NCBI GenBank assembly: GCA_039000515.1 | Contig: JBCFYV010009882.1 | Location: forward strand, 48,807,639 to 48,871,638 | Direction: 5' to 3' | Source of the DNA: Timema cristinae | Lineage: Eukaryota; Arthropoda; Insecta; Phasmatodea; Timematidae | Length of the DNA stretch: 64,000 nucleotides | Shown: in pieces, positions 33,340 through 44,610 of the stretch | Layout of the letters: the number at the start of each line of letters is the position of its first letter | Numbering within the stretch: the first letter of the stretch is position 1 | The notes under the pieces: model-generated | The model's database searches: none | What the model saw: the letters and a program-made list of their open reading frames with translations, nothing else | Told to the model about the DNA's origin: nothing | Translations under genes and position numbers: made by a program

Positions 33340-33500
33340 ACTATTTATTTTTAAAGTTAATGCTCGGAAGTATAACTTAGAGGAAATACACCTAAGTCAG
33401 TGTTGAGAGAGGACGCAAAATCACACGTGTAATTCCATTTACTGGTAGCAATCCACCCAGTCAGGACTAGAACCATGACATCCCTATCATCGGAAAACTA
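33340..33500 (-). mobile_element. Very worn SINE-C fragment
   Basis: On the minus strand gatgtcatggttctagtcct keeps the B-box region. The rest of the body is faint. Confidence 0.4.
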
Positions 33501-33582
33501 CTTTTTTTTGTGAGCTTGATGACATGGCAGTCTTACAACCAATACAGATATCATTAAGTGTCATTATGCCTATAAAAACATA

Positions 33583-33825
33583 ACCCGCCACGGTGGCGTA
33601 GTTGGCTAACGCTCTTGTCGTGTTGAGCTCGACTGCTGAGGACGGGGAGATCGAGGTTCGAATCCCGGTTGGGGGAACTGGGGTGGTTTTTCCTAAACGG
33701 TTTTCCACTCTCCCTCCACGCAAATGCGGGTTCACTTACTCTAATTCAACCTTCCCAATCCCTAATCCATTAGCGTAATTAGTACTTAAAGCGTATAACC
33801 CGAACGAGTAGTAAGGCGCGGTGTT
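33583..33825 (+). mobile_element. SINE-A copy
   Basis: Full head (gtagttggctaacgctc), B box ggttcgaatc, body and tail cccgaacgagtagtaagg, without a TAA tail. A 12-bp duplication, tataaaaacata, lies at 33571-33582 and 33826-33837. Confidence 0.92.
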
Positions 33826-34060
33826 TATAAAAACATACACATACAAAGTTGGAAAGCAACTTGCCAGGTTCCGCCTGTTTAAATTACGAGATGCTGCCCA
33901 CACAACTTATCAGCTATGCGGTTCGCAGGATTCTACATAGGCCAGTTGGCGTGCTAAGGTATCTATTCGTTTTATTCATCACAGACTGCTTATTTTCATC
34001 AGCACATCCTATTACTTGTTCAGGTTGTGTGTGTATATATATATAATCATTACTCTACTG

Positions 34061-34258
34061 GAGTAGTAATGAGTAAAGAACCATTTTAAAGGTAGGCTAC
34101 CCGAATTTGCGTAAAAGAATAGTGGAAAACTATTTAAGAATAAAACCATCCTCAGTAGAACCGACTAGGATTTAAACCCAACTCTCCCTGCCATCAGTAG
34201 GCAAGTCTATCACGAGAGTGACGCCTTAGACCACTAAGCTACTGAAGCTAGTGACAGC
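34061..34258 (-). mobile_element. SINE-C copy
   Basis: The reverse complement shows cttcagtagcttagtggtct, cactctcgtgatagacttgc, a worn B box and the body. The tail is short. Confidence 0.7.
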
Positions 34259-34429
34259 CTGATAATTTCAAATTCTGTTGACACTGGTGAAACAAAACAA
34301 ACGTACCACAGATTTCATTCAAATTCCAATTCATTTTCCATTTCAGGGAAGCTGACATAAATACAATTGATTTTAACCATAGCAATGGATACGTTCACTA
34401 AATTCCAAGCTCACATATTTTTTTTAGCA

Positions 34430-34966
34430 CCGCCTTGGAGTATGCTATTAGGATAATACAAGAGAATAGTGAAGGCCTGACATTAAACGGCACATTGCCG
34501 ATATTTGGATATGCAGATGATTTAGTTTTGTTGGGTGTGAAACGTGGTCTCTTAAAATCTTACATGATGAAAAAAAAAGGCTCTTTGAAAACAAGGTGCT
34601 TGGGAAGATATTTAGTTCAAAAAGGGTTGAGACTGCGGGATAGTAGAGTATATTACATAATGATGATATACATACCCTGTACTATCACAATACATTGTAA
34701 GGATAATTTTTTTTTGTAGATTATGGTGGGTAAGACTTGCGGCGAAAATGTAAGATTATAGAACCTTGTTCAGGGTACTGACTGGCAGCCCCAATGGAAA
34801 GAGACCATTGGGTAGACCTAGAAGTAGATGGGAGGATAGCATTAAAATGGACCTGAAAGAGATAAGGTGTAAAGAAGTGGACTGGATGGAAAAAGCTCAA
34901 GATATAGATAGGTGGCGTACTTTTGTAGTGCCGCAATGAACTTTTTAGTTCCTAATGTTATAGAAT
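34430..34966 (+). pseudogene. LINE ORF2 fragment (reverse transcriptase and C-terminus), internally deleted
   Basis: 34435-34560 reads LEYAIRIIQENSEGLTLNG and FGYADDLVLLG, the palm motif of non-LTR reverse transcriptases with the catalytic aspartates. Downstream are LKTRCLGRYLVQKG and, from about 34796 in another frame, GRPRSRWEDSIKMDL, WMEKAQDIDRWRTFV and AAMNFLVPNVIE, ending near 34966. These C-terminal motifs are frequent in insect LINE proteins annotated as endonuclease-reverse transcriptase. Stops, frame changes and a deletion between the palm and the C-terminus make it dead. The enzyme copied LINE RNA at the target site. Upstream ORF parts are absent. A homologous fragment lies at 37400-37826 on the minus strand. 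Confidence 0.85.
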
Positions 34967-34978
34967 AAGTAAATAAAC

Positions 34979-35012
34979 ACTGAGTCTTACTACCCGTTTG
35001 GGTTATACGCCA
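34979..35012 (-). mobile_element. SINE 3' tail fragment
   Basis: The plus strand reads tgagtcttactacccgtttg and ggttatacgcc, the reverse complement of the shared SINE tail. Confidence 0.6.
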
Positions 35013-35031
35013 AACCCGTATAGTCTGATTC

Positions 35032-35175
35032 ACCGGTGACGTGGAAGTCTGGTTTCAAAGGTAGTACTCAAGATGTTTTTCTCAGATAGTTTCCCACTTT
35101 CCCTCCATGCAAGTGAGGGTATATTTACTCTAAATTCTGCATTACCCACTAAATTAATTTAACTAAGTACGTATA
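35032..35175 (+). mobile_element. SINE-C copy split by a SINE-A insertion
   Basis: Body tagtttcccactttccctcc to the tail start taagtacgtata, where SINE-A is inserted. Confidence 0.7.
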
Positions 35176-35442
35176 AAAATAATAATAATAATAATAATAG
35201 CACCGCGTCTTACTACCCGTTCGGGTTATACACTTTAAGTACTAATTACGCTAATGGATTATGAATTGGGAAGGTTGAATTGGAGGAAGTGAACCCACAT
35301 TTGCGTGGAGGGGGAGTGGAAAACCATTTAGGAAAAACCACCCCCAGTTCACCCGATCGAGATTCGAACCTTGATCTCCCCGTCCTCAGCAGTAAAGCTC
35401 AACACGACAAGCGCGTTAGCCAACTACGCCACTGAGGCGGGT
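35176..35442 (-). mobile_element. SINE-A, full length, nested in SINE-C
   Basis: The reverse complement is cccgcctcagtggcgtagtt, B box, body and tail cccgaacgggtagtaagac with a short TAA run. The 12-bp duplication taagtacgtata is at 35164-35175 and 35443-35454. Confidence 0.93.
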
Positions 35443-35945
35443 TAAGTACGTATAGATCTGACACATAGTGAGGGGCATATCAAAAGTAAATATGCAATAT
35501 ATTTATAGAATAAAATTTATCAAGAAAGTATAGTTAGACTAAATATTTTATTATTTTTATTTGCTTTTTATTTGTAAGGCCAGTATAAGGCCAGTTCCAG
35601 TGGTTATACATACTAAACAAAAATAAATACTTGTTTGCGTGAGTTGAAAAATATGGAGAGGCTGTAAAAACAATTCAAATTTATGAAAATACTCCCCACA
35701 ATGCATTCGGTTGAGATCGAATATTAGCTTTTCAAGTGAATTAAACTTATAACTTTACAAATCCTGTGAATTATAATTATTACCTGTGTCTAAACACACG
35801 ATGATTTATTAGCTAATAGACTCCAGGAATTTTAGTTAAGTTCTTTATTAATTTAATAAAAACCAGAAATTGTTGTTAATTACCCTATAATAAAAGAAAG
35901 ATTGGGGTCCAAGAAATGTTTGTTGGGAGCAATTGGATTACAAGC

Positions 35946-35964
35946 TAGGTTAGGTTAGGTTAGG
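35946..35964. repeat. Short interstitial (TTAGG)n
   Basis: Four TAGGT/TTAGG units, the arthropod telomere motif, too short to be a telomere. The surrounding 35460-37390 shows no other feature. Confidence 0.6.
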
Positions 35965-35969
35965 TTTGT

Positions 35970-37395
35970 GTTACGGCTACACAAATTTACTTATTCAATT
36001 ATTTAATTTCTACAGTTAAACTTGATAAAAAGACATAGCGCTCTATCTTTAACACAACCAACGCTGAACTTCATCTGTCAGAAACTTGAGAAAGCAGTAT
36101 TTCAAACCGTTGCCTTAGGTCGCACATAGTATAAGGTACCTTGGACGGCTGGTCGCAATTTGCATTTCCTGTCAGTTCATCGGTCGCAGTTGGTTTTCTA
36201 TCAAGTAGCTATAGGGCCCAATAAATATATTATAGTCTTACCACGAGGTCCACAAATCATCCAATACACCACTTTCTTGCATAGTCTAAAAATAAATAAT
36301 TAACAAGAAGTGTTTATTATTAATCAAGGAAATTATTTAAAGTATTTTTTTATACATTGATCTGTAACAAATAGCCATTGAACATTTTATATTACGTATA
36401 AGAGCCTTATACAATCAATAATCACCATAGAGCTTATTCTGATTTTAAATTGTTTTTACAAAATAAAGTTTTAATCTAATGTAAGTTTTGTTGTGACACA
36501 CTAATAAGAAATTATTTAAATTAAATTATTTGTTTATGAAGATTCAAGTTGAATTTAAAAAAATAGATAAAAAGAAATTGGATTAACAAAATTTAATTTA
36601 AAATGATAATATAAGTTAAAATGTAAATCTATAACAAGTTAAAAATGTTATATATTATACCATAAAATTATAATAACTGTTACACAGATGATTACAATAT
36701 TATACACTGCGAAAATATTTAAAATCAGAGGAAACTCATCATCGTGCAGTCACCTGAAGAAAGGATGAATAATATATTGCCAACAGTCAGGCCTTTTTCG
36801 TGTTTTTTGCGTTCATAATACGCCAAATTTCACCTGGAGAGCTATTTTCCTTAGATTCAAATCAAAAGACCAAGTCAGATTCCGTAGTTTATTTGGCAAA
36901 ATATTAAAGCTTTTGTTTACTGATAAAAAGGCATTGAGTAAAATTTCCAGCAATAATCAACCATCTAAAAATCTAAAATAGATTTTGTTCCCTACCTCTA
37001 AGTGGTTAATTAATGTCCTGTGAATAGTCTGCCATTTTCATCCCAGAACTCGAATAGGGTGAACCTCTACAATCATTTTATAAGTAAAACACTTATATAG
37101 ATACCTTTAAAATACTCGTAGGTAGTAAATTACACAAATATGTTTTTTTCTTAGAAAAACAACTATACATTCTTTATGTGATTGGAAAAAATTATTTATA
37201 GCCATTTTAGGAAAAAAAAAATTTCAAATATAAGTCATTAGTAAATTACCCTCAATAAAAAAATCCTTTCCAAACTATTATCTAGAACATTTATTTTTTA
37301 AGTCCAACACTCCCCATATATCAATGATAACAAAAAAAAAGCAATTAAATAAATCAAATTAAAAAAAATAGCCATCAGTAAATTACTTACTATTT
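35970..37395. other. Intergenic, nothing recognised
   Basis: About 1.4 kb, strongly AT-rich, with no supported gene or element. Confidence 0.6.
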
Positions 37396-37399
37396 CAGC

Positions 37400-37826
37400 A
37401 TTAGGAACTCAAAAGTTCATTTACGCGCTGACAAAAGTATGCCACTTATTCCTATCTTGAGCTAGTTCTTCCAGTCAACCTCATTACAACTCAACACTTT
37501 CAGGTCTATTTTAATGTTATCTTCCCATCTGCGTCAAAGTCTTCCTAATGGTTTCTTCCTATAGAGTTTGCAATTCTATACCTTGAACAATGTTCTAGAT
37601 TCTTCCAATCTCGCTGCATGTTCTGACCACCGTAATCTGCGATATCTGGTTACTCGAACAATGTCTTGTGGTGAGTACAAGATGCGTAACTCATCATTAT
37701 GTAACCTTCTCCCCTTCTGTATCTTCATCCCATTTTGGACCAGATATCTTTCAAAACACTTAGTTTTCGTCTTGAAATGTAAGAGACCTGGTTTCCCAAC
37801 TATAAAGAACAACTGGTAAATCACTA
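37400..37826 (-). pseudogene. LINE ORF2 C-terminal fragment
   Basis: The minus strand reads FERYLVQNGMKIQKGRR, ELRILYSPQDIVRV, RYRRLRWSEHAARLEES and then, in worn frames, a RWED-like block, EELAQDRNKWHTFV and AXMNFXVPNAE near 37400. It matches the fragment at 34430-34966 and carries more of the region before the C-terminus (LRWSEHAARL). Stops and frame changes are present. Confidence 0.8.
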
Positions 37827-37914
37827 AACTAATCTTTAGATATTGGTTGAAATCAAAATAAAAAAGGCGGGATTATAAAACAGCTATAAATTAAGTTTAA
37901 ATCAAATCCATTGA

Positions 37915-38060
37915 ACCGTATTGAATGTAGTTCTATAGATAGACAGACAGACAGACGGACGGACAGAGATAATCCTTTTTTGGAGTTTTGGGGGCATATA
38001 AAACGTCACATTTCTTAATAATCTCGATATAAAAAGTTTTAAGATTGAAATATTTTCAAA
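37915..38060 (-). repeat. Dispersed repeat D' fragment
   Basis: agacagacagacagacggac run, then tggagttttgggggcatata and aatctcgatataaaaag, as in 17650-17890. Confidence 0.6.
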
Positions 38061-38949
38061 TGCCACAAATGAATGTTTTGAAAATAATAATAATAATAAT
38101 CCACCTGGTATTTGCGTTTCGAGGGAACCGAAGCTTTCGTTTCCTTGGTTGCCCACAATCAAATAAGGTGAAGGGCTGGAAGAGAGCCATCCATTACCAT
38201 CTGAATTGTATCAATTTTAACCTTTTTTACCTTTTAAATCCTTTGCGGGTCCACAGTAAAAAGCAAACGAAGATTAAATTCCCCTCCTCCTCCATCTCTC
38301 TCCTGCTTTTAGCGCAAACTTTGACTAAACCTAGGTCAGCTCTTGGCGACCCAATAATACGCATGAAATGACCAAAATGTACTTATTTGACCCAAAATCT
38401 CCTTAGCCACAAAAGATAAACGCGTGTCGTCCGACCGAGAGGGAGAAGGAAAGAGATATGATTTGTAAACAAGAAAGACCGGGTATTGGTTTCATTTGAA
38501 AAGTAAAAATGTGATGGTTTCCAGAGATACTAAAGACAGAAAATAGGTAGAACCTTCGTGAAGTACTATTTCAACCTTTCAATACAATCCCGCTCCACCC
38601 CAAATAACATAGACAGGTCATCGACTATTTCGGGCCCTTCACAATATAAATGTTTGTCTTTTGTTAACAACAAGACTAATTTCCAAATGGAACGTTTTTC
38701 CCAATAAGAGGGCAAATAACAATGTGTATTTTTTTTTCTGTTTTCATTGCTATATTGACTATAGAAATAGCCTTTTAAAATTGTAATTGAATACTTATAA
38801 GATTTCGTTTGGGAACATGGAAGGCCTTTACATTCCATAAAATGATGATATCGTTTCTTTGAGATCACTTGAAATCGGAGACACTACAAAGTTTCAAGAA
38901 AAACTATTTCTTTCTTTTCTTGATACCTGTATTATCTATTATTTTATTT
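38061..38949. other. Intergenic, nothing recognised
   Basis: No supported feature. Open frames of about 100 codons (38045-38371 +, 38566-38868 -) have no recognisable domain. Confidence 0.6.
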
Positions 38950-39192
38950 AGCATCGTTTCTCATTACCAATTCGGTTTATACGCCTATGTATTGGTTACA
39001 TTGATGTACTAAAGAGAAGCAGGGTTGAATTTTTGGAGGAAGTGCACCCGTATTTACTTAGAGGGTGATTGGAAATCCTCTTAGGTAAAAACACCCTCAG
39101 TACACCCAACTGGGATCAAACATCAATCTCCTCGTCTTCGCCAGTCTAGTCTATGGAGAGAATACGTAGTAAGTTACAACTCGAACCAGCAT
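38950..39192 (-). mobile_element. SINE-C copy
   Basis: Plus strand begins agcatcgtttctcattacc (worn 3' tail), then the body and, near 39115-39160, the head in reverse. Old. Confidence 0.65.
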
Positions 39193-39319
39193 GCTCAACT
39201 AAATTTCTATAGTATATTTTGAGCGATTATTTAAAAAAAGTGTATATTAACTTAAGATATTTTAACAGTGTAAGCGTTCAACCTAAGTGGGTAGTAATAT
39301 GCTGTAGTAAAATAGTATA

Positions 39320-39327
39320 ATAATAAC

Positions 39328-39375
<48 letters not shown>

Positions 39376-39383
39376 GTTATTAT
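39320..39383. repeat. 64-bp perfect palindrome
   Basis: ataataacattaat, a (TA)n centre, and attaatgttattat form a perfect inverted repeat. Confidence 0.92.
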
Positions 39384-39394
39384 GTTAATATGCT

Positions 39395-39468
39395 ATCATA
39401 GTACTTGCTATACACGGATGTATATATATATATATATATATACATCCGTGTATAGCAAGTACTATGAT
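39395..39468. repeat. 74-bp perfect palindrome
   Basis: Arms contain atcatagtacttgctataca and its exact reverse complement, joined by a (TA)n centre. It lies 11 bp after the first palindrome. Confidence 0.95.
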
Positions 39469-39676
39469 TATGCAAGCAATTGTAAGTGGTGTCTAATTAA
39501 TGGTCTATCCAAAATTCCAAACAAAGGAAATTAATCAAAAGCTGATGTTTAAATGGATTGTGATTTATGAAATTAAGAAAACTCTTTGAAAAGTTATTTC
39601 CTTTATCGTCAAATCAGACAAAATTAGGCCAATGTTTTGGTCTACATGACTCCGGTGCAAGTTTTAATATTTTTTT

Positions 39677-39905
39677 AGCACCGTGTCTTACGAACCCGTT
39701 TAGGTTATAAGCTTTTGTTTAATTACGATAATGAGTCTTTGATGTATAAGGTTGAATTTAGAGGGAGTGTCCCCACATTTGCGTGGAAGGAGAATGGAAA
39801 CCCATTTTTTCAAACCACACTCAACCGGGATTAGAACCTCGATCTCCCTGTCATTAGAAGTCTAGTCTATAACGAGAATGACGCCTTAGATCATATGTCC
39901 ACCAG
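39677..39905 (-). mobile_element. SINE-C copy
   Basis: Plus strand begins agcaccgtgtcttacgaacc. The body and the head (B box in the reverse of gggattagaacctcgat) are complete. Confidence 0.78.
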
Positions 39906-40214
39906 GAAGGTTGGGTTTTATTTATCAATTAATTTGTATTGTTTATAAAATATATTTAAAGTCGAGTATGAAAGGAATCCTGAGCATGAAAGGCGTAATC
40001 ATTTACTATTAGTAACTTAAATAATATATTTTAAACTATTGGTACCAATCACAATTTTATATTTGGGATTGATGCTTGCTTAGGACACCATGATAATTCA
40101 TATTTTGTCCCTGTAGACCATATTTATTGAGAAAAAACCAATTAAAGTTATTTTCCCACTTATTCTAATTGGGTAAACTAGTTATAAATATCCAATTTGT
40201 TGATATAAAGCCAT

Positions 40215-40590
40215 TGTATATACATATTATATACTACTATAAAGCCACATGGCTGACTCACTCACTGACATTAATGTTTACCCACTTCCATATGAGCTAT
40301 AAACTTGAAATTTGGCAAACTTATAGCATCCAACCTGTAACCAACGGGAAAATTCAAAAAAGTTCAAAACTTTAATTTTTAACCTCCGAAAAGAATAATT
40401 CAAAATGTCGGAGCAACTTTAAAGTCGATGCGGACCTTTCTTTGGAGGTCTCTTGTGGCTAAACGGTAAGACCTATCAAAAAACGACTCTGGAATTACAT
40501 TATTTTACATCCACTCACAAAGTGAACTCATTGGGGTGTTGGGGGCGGAGCTCCCAACGAGCAAAGCGAGTACCTATAAATACATACAAA
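40215..40590 (+). repeat. Dispersed-type repeat, unclassified
   Basis: Starts tatatactactataaagcc with ggctgactcactcactgaca and ends gggcggagctcccaacgagc then aaagcgagtacc. The layout looks like a non-autonomous element, but only one copy is in the window and no terminal signature can be proven. Confidence 0.4.
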
Positions 40591-41220
40591 GTCAACACAA
40601 AATGAAAACATATGGACAGTTTTCAATGAGTAATTTTTACACCTGAATAAATGAAAAGAGGGTTTAAATAGACCAACTATAAAAATGTTTACAACAAATC
40701 ATAGAGGAATATTAACAATTGCAGTCAGTGGGATCGAAAAAGGATCTAGGGAAGCTTGGTTCGAGCAGGAAGCTACTTTATTGAATTCAATAATTCATCC
40801 TGCTATACAGATATTTCATTATTATTCATTATGCTAAGTTGGGGCTTATTCCCTCTGTGGTCAAAACTCATTTACTGATAAGACTTAAGGTTTTTTAAAA
40901 AAGATACCATTATTAAAATATCGCAGCCATTTAAGGTTATGAGACATTTTATAAAGTTTTTTTCTATAAGTTGTTCGTAATCAATGTAAAGAAAGAGTAG
41001 TGTGATTACAGAAAAAAAACTTGAGATAATGTCAAAAACCACATTTATGTTCCCAGATTTCCAAAAAGGGATTTTGACGATCCCATCCATCTGTAGGTTT
41101 GCAAACGCGTATATGTGTCTGTTGGTACAAGCATAAATAACTAAGCAATTTTGTTCATATTTGGTATTTAATAATATTTATGCCTTCTCTTAGTGTAAGA
41201 TATTCTTAAAATTGTAAAGT
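40591..41220. other. Intergenic, nothing recognised
   Basis: AT-rich with no supported gene. Confidence 0.6.
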
Positions 41221-41225
41221 GATAC

Positions 41226-41432
41226 CTGGAAAGGGAAATCGAACCTGGGACTTTTGACTTAGTAGACTATCCCAATGTTCTGACCACTGAGCTATCCAGG
41301 AATCGTTCCATATCCAGGGTCATTCCTCACTCATATTTTAAGACAGAGTATGTGATGGACATGCGAAAATCGTCAGCCACATATGAGTGATCAATTAATA
41401 CCACGAGCTATTAGATAACGCAGACACTTCCG
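41226..41432 (-). mobile_element. SINE-D type repeat, left arm of an inverted pair
   Basis: Minus strand: tggatagctcagtggtcaga (A box) and cccaggttcgatttccc (B box), preceded by ttaaaatatgagtgagga. It pairs with 41668-41898. Confidence 0.75.
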
Positions 41433-41439
41433 ACTCAGT

Positions 41440-41600
41440 AGGGCTTTATGCTGGATTTCTTAGTGGTTAAAATATTGGCCTGTTAAAATAAAGGTCCCGC
41501 GATCAATTCCAGGTCCAGGCGTCTTTTTTCAATTTATAGAATATAATATTAAATGCTGCTATAACCGTAATTAACCAATATAATAACTTTGCTATTTAAT
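41440..41600 (+). mobile_element. SINE-D fragment between the arms
   Basis: ggatttcttagtggttaaaa head, ggtcccgcgatcaattccag B-box region, then the family downstream block (ctataaccgtaattaacc). Confidence 0.6.
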
Positions 41601-41667
41601 CCATCAGGATATGCGCATTCATTCAATTGTCATTATACTATTGCAAAATAAATCATCCCCCCCCCCC

Positions 41668-41960
41668 CTGAGTCGAAGATTGATGCGTTATCTGATAGCT
41701 CGTGATATTAATTGATCACTTATATATGTGTTTGACGATTTCCACATGAACATGCACAGACACAGACACTGCCTTAAAATATGAGTGAGGATTTGCCTTG
41801 GATACGGGATGACTCCTGGATAGTTTAGTGGTCGGAGCATTAGCATACTAAGCCAGAAGTCCTAGGTTTGATTCCACTGTTCAGGTTTCTTTTTCAATTT
41901 AAAGATGATATTTAGATACGGCTATAACAGTAATAAACAACTCTAAGAGATTTGCTTTCT
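41668..41960 (+). mobile_element. SINE-D type repeat, right arm of an inverted pair
   Basis: ctgagtcgaagattgatgcg, agctcgtgatattaattgat and ttaaaatatgagtgagg are followed by ggatagtttagtggtcgga (A box) and ctaggtttgattccac (B box). A run of ten C precedes it. Confidence 0.75.
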
Positions 41961-42119
41961 AATCAATATTAGTCTAAGATAGTTTAAACCCTTAAAACAA
42001 ACAAAAAAATTGTACTTACCTGAATCAATATACACTCACAAACAATTTAGACTTTATAAAAACCTTCAACAGTAAGGTGCCCTTAATTTGTTGGCTAGGG
42101 TCAAAATTAAAATATAGCA

Positions 42120-42310
42120 CTATCACAACAAAATGTATAAATTGGTTTTAGATCCATACCCAGGTATAGGCAGACATGGGTATAGACAAAATAAGTACGA
42201 TATACTATTTTGGATTCAGGGGTACATAAAATATAAATATTCATTATAATCTTAAGGTATACAATTCTAATGATAACAATACTTTCTCTTTACCTGAGAA
42301 CGTAAGAATC
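42120..42310 (-). repeat. Dispersed repeat D' fragment
   Basis: ggattcaggggtacataaaa, ttcattataatcttaagg and atactttctctttacctgag, ending just before the Helitron-2 3' end. Confidence 0.6.
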
Positions 42311-42344
42311 AATGTATTAATAAACTAGCAATCCCGCACGGCGT

Positions 42345-42945
42345 TGCCATGACCCACTGTGGTATAAGAATTATATAAGTCCTATGGTGCCCGATTTGCC
42401 ATGAGAATTTAACAAAATCTCTTTGTGCTGACATCTACAAATTCTGTGGTATAAGAATTATATACCCCCCTCCCCCCCTTAACCCCGTGGTTCCCAATTT
42501 GCCATGAGAATTGGAAATTTTTTTCTTCAGATTTTATTTTCAGGGTTACTATTTTATTTTTCAGTTTTTCTTTTCAGAAAGTAAATCACGGGGTGCCTTA
42601 AGAAGTTAGGCAAAGAAGATATATTTTCGATAAAAGACAAAAGACCTCCAAGGATGAGGAAAACTAAGTCTCTAAATTTAAAAAGTTACACATGGCAGTA
42701 TATGGAGGGAAAAAGATTATCATTGTGTGTCTAGCATACCGGGAAGGTGGTGGGGACAATCTTTTAAATACAAATTATATTTCTTTAGAAAATTAAGCAT
42801 TTATTATATAACAGCATTTCCCATGACCAGCAGTGGTATGAGAAATATATAACCCCTCCCCCTCGTGCCCAATTTGGTATTATATTGTTACTTTCAATAT
42901 TTAGCTTACCGGGTTGGTGGTGGTGCAAATAATATTAAAAAATAA
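42345..42945 (-). repeat. Helitron-2 3' region: direct repeats
   Basis: A block with gtggtataagaattatata and caatttgccatgagaatt occurs near 42348-42410 and 42452-42520 and, worn, at 42826-42890. A second block (tagcataccgggaaggtggt) occurs at 42738 and 42902. Confidence 0.85.
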
Positions 42946-43144
42946 AAAAGACTCAATATTATTCAAAAAATAAACAAACTTTTCCTTATAGAGCTTCCGG
43001 ATAAACTATAGTAAGTGTCCTTCCATTTGAAGCAAAGATATAAGAATTTTCTGCATTTTCAAATTTGGACCAAACCCCATACAGGTGACCATGGGAGAAG
43101 CATGGTTTCCAAAGATCGAGTCCTACAACTTTTAGTTGTTGTCC

Positions 43145-43588
43145 TTATGCCTTGTTAATGCTCATAGCGAAACTCAAATTAACGGAAAACTGCAGACGTC
43201 TAAATTGAAACGGTATACCCAACGGGATGATTGGGATCCAAGGAATGAATATTACTTTGCCCGATGCATGTCCAGTCATGATACTGGCCTCAATAATATT
43301 CGGCATCAGCTTCTTGATTGAGATGAATGTGTCATTGAAGAGAGGAAGAGGATTCAGATTCCTGAGAAGCATAATCTGTGCCCCAATCTTCAGCTCCAAG
43401 ATGTGCGAGGGTACTCCAGGCAGCTTCAATTTGTTCAAAAACTCTGTCGTGTAGTTGACAGCCTCATCTGTATTACATGTCGTGTCGATAAACTTGTAGA
43501 ACATCGGGGGATTATTGTAAAATTTGCTTATTGATGACGTAGACAGCTTCATTTCTTGGGGGAAAGAATCGCTCTTTGACACAGCCAT
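43145..43588 (-). pseudogene. Helitron-2 helicase fragment, C-terminal part
   Basis: Reads EFLNKLKLPGVPSHILELK, GAQIMLLRNLNPLPLFNDT, IPWIPIIPLGIPFQFRRLQF and LSFAMSINKA before a TAA that replaces the expected Gln codon. Beyond it the frame goes on as GQQLKVVGLDLWKPCFSHGH to a natural-type stop at 42986. Confidence 0.85.
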
Positions 43589-44001
43589 GCGTGATCGACG
43601 AAATGCTGTGCCACATTTGGAAACACCACCTCTTTCAGCTGTTGCTGGGTTGTAACAATGTTTCCTATTCTTTTCATCACCACATATCCATCTTGAACAT
43701 CCGAGGTTACAGCACCATTTCCTAGTTGAAGTACATTATCGGCAAACTGCTGGGCTGAGGGATCACCAGTCAGATGAACTCGCATATTTGTTGACAGTCC
43801 AAGTCTTTCAATGCCATTCCAAATGTATGAAGATTTGATGCAGGCCTGTATTTCATCCACCCTGGTTCCACGGGGAATAACTGGAAGTGTCTGTCGAAAG
43901 TCGCCAGCCAACACCATAGTGACAACTCCCATTCTATCGTTGTTGCGTCTGAGGTCTTTCAAGGTGACATCGAGTGGCTCGAATGCGGCTTTGTGGGACA
44001 T
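43549..44001 (-). pseudogene. Helitron-2 helicase fragment, middle part
   Basis: MSHKAAFEPLDVTLKDLRRN, then TMVLAGDFRQTLPVIPRGTR (motif III), STNMRVHL and HAWLCQRAILSPKK. The ATG is internal to the helicase; upstream is DECT preceded by a TGA. Confidence 0.85.
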
Positions 44002-44013
44002 GGTACACTCGTC

Positions 44014-44290
44014 TCAGACGATCAGCCTGCAATCCTGAAGAGCCTTGGCCTTTCCTGAGTTTCTTGAATTGTTGCATGTAGAAGTCTCCGCACTTGTCAG
44101 ATTTAAGGTTAACTTGAAGGCTGAGTGAGCTGTCCTCCCTCCGGTCAAGAGTGTTGCAGCAATTCCAGACAAAGCAACCGCAAGGACAATCTCATTTCGC
44201 TGTCGCACTTTAGCCAAAAGAAGATTGATAAGAAAAGTCTTCCCGGCACCACCTGGAGCATCTAAAAAGAATTTGCCACCCTATCTATAA
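44014..44290 (-). pseudogene. Helitron-2 helicase fragment, Walker A part
   Basis: GGKFFLDAPGGAGKTFLI (Walker A intact), LAVALSGIAATLLTGGRTAH, then CRLIV and a TGA directly before DECT. Upstream 44290-44700 is too decayed to follow as one frame. Confidence 0.83.
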
Positions 44291-44610
44291 AAAAAACTTA
44301 TCTAGTAATCTTTACAAATGATTCCTTCTGATCTTGGACCATTTTCGGCTCATTCTTCTCTATGTACGTTGTGAGCAAATCTGTGTCGTAATTTATTTCT
44401 GTATGTTCTTCACTCGGGAGGGCGGAATCTCTGTTTCTAATTTTTTGCAGAAGTACAAAACTTTTCCGGTCAGATCCTCCCGATGATATAATTTGTCCTT
44501 AATGTAGATTATAACTCTGTTGAAGATGTCCTCATTGTAATCGAGATCCATATTCTGCTGTTGAACTCGTGCTTGATGCAGTATGTCTTTAGAGAGGTTC
44601 TCCCTTTAGT

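Noticed and set aside
35946..35964. Telomere or chromosome end
   Set aside because: Only four TTAGG units; a short interstitial occurrence.
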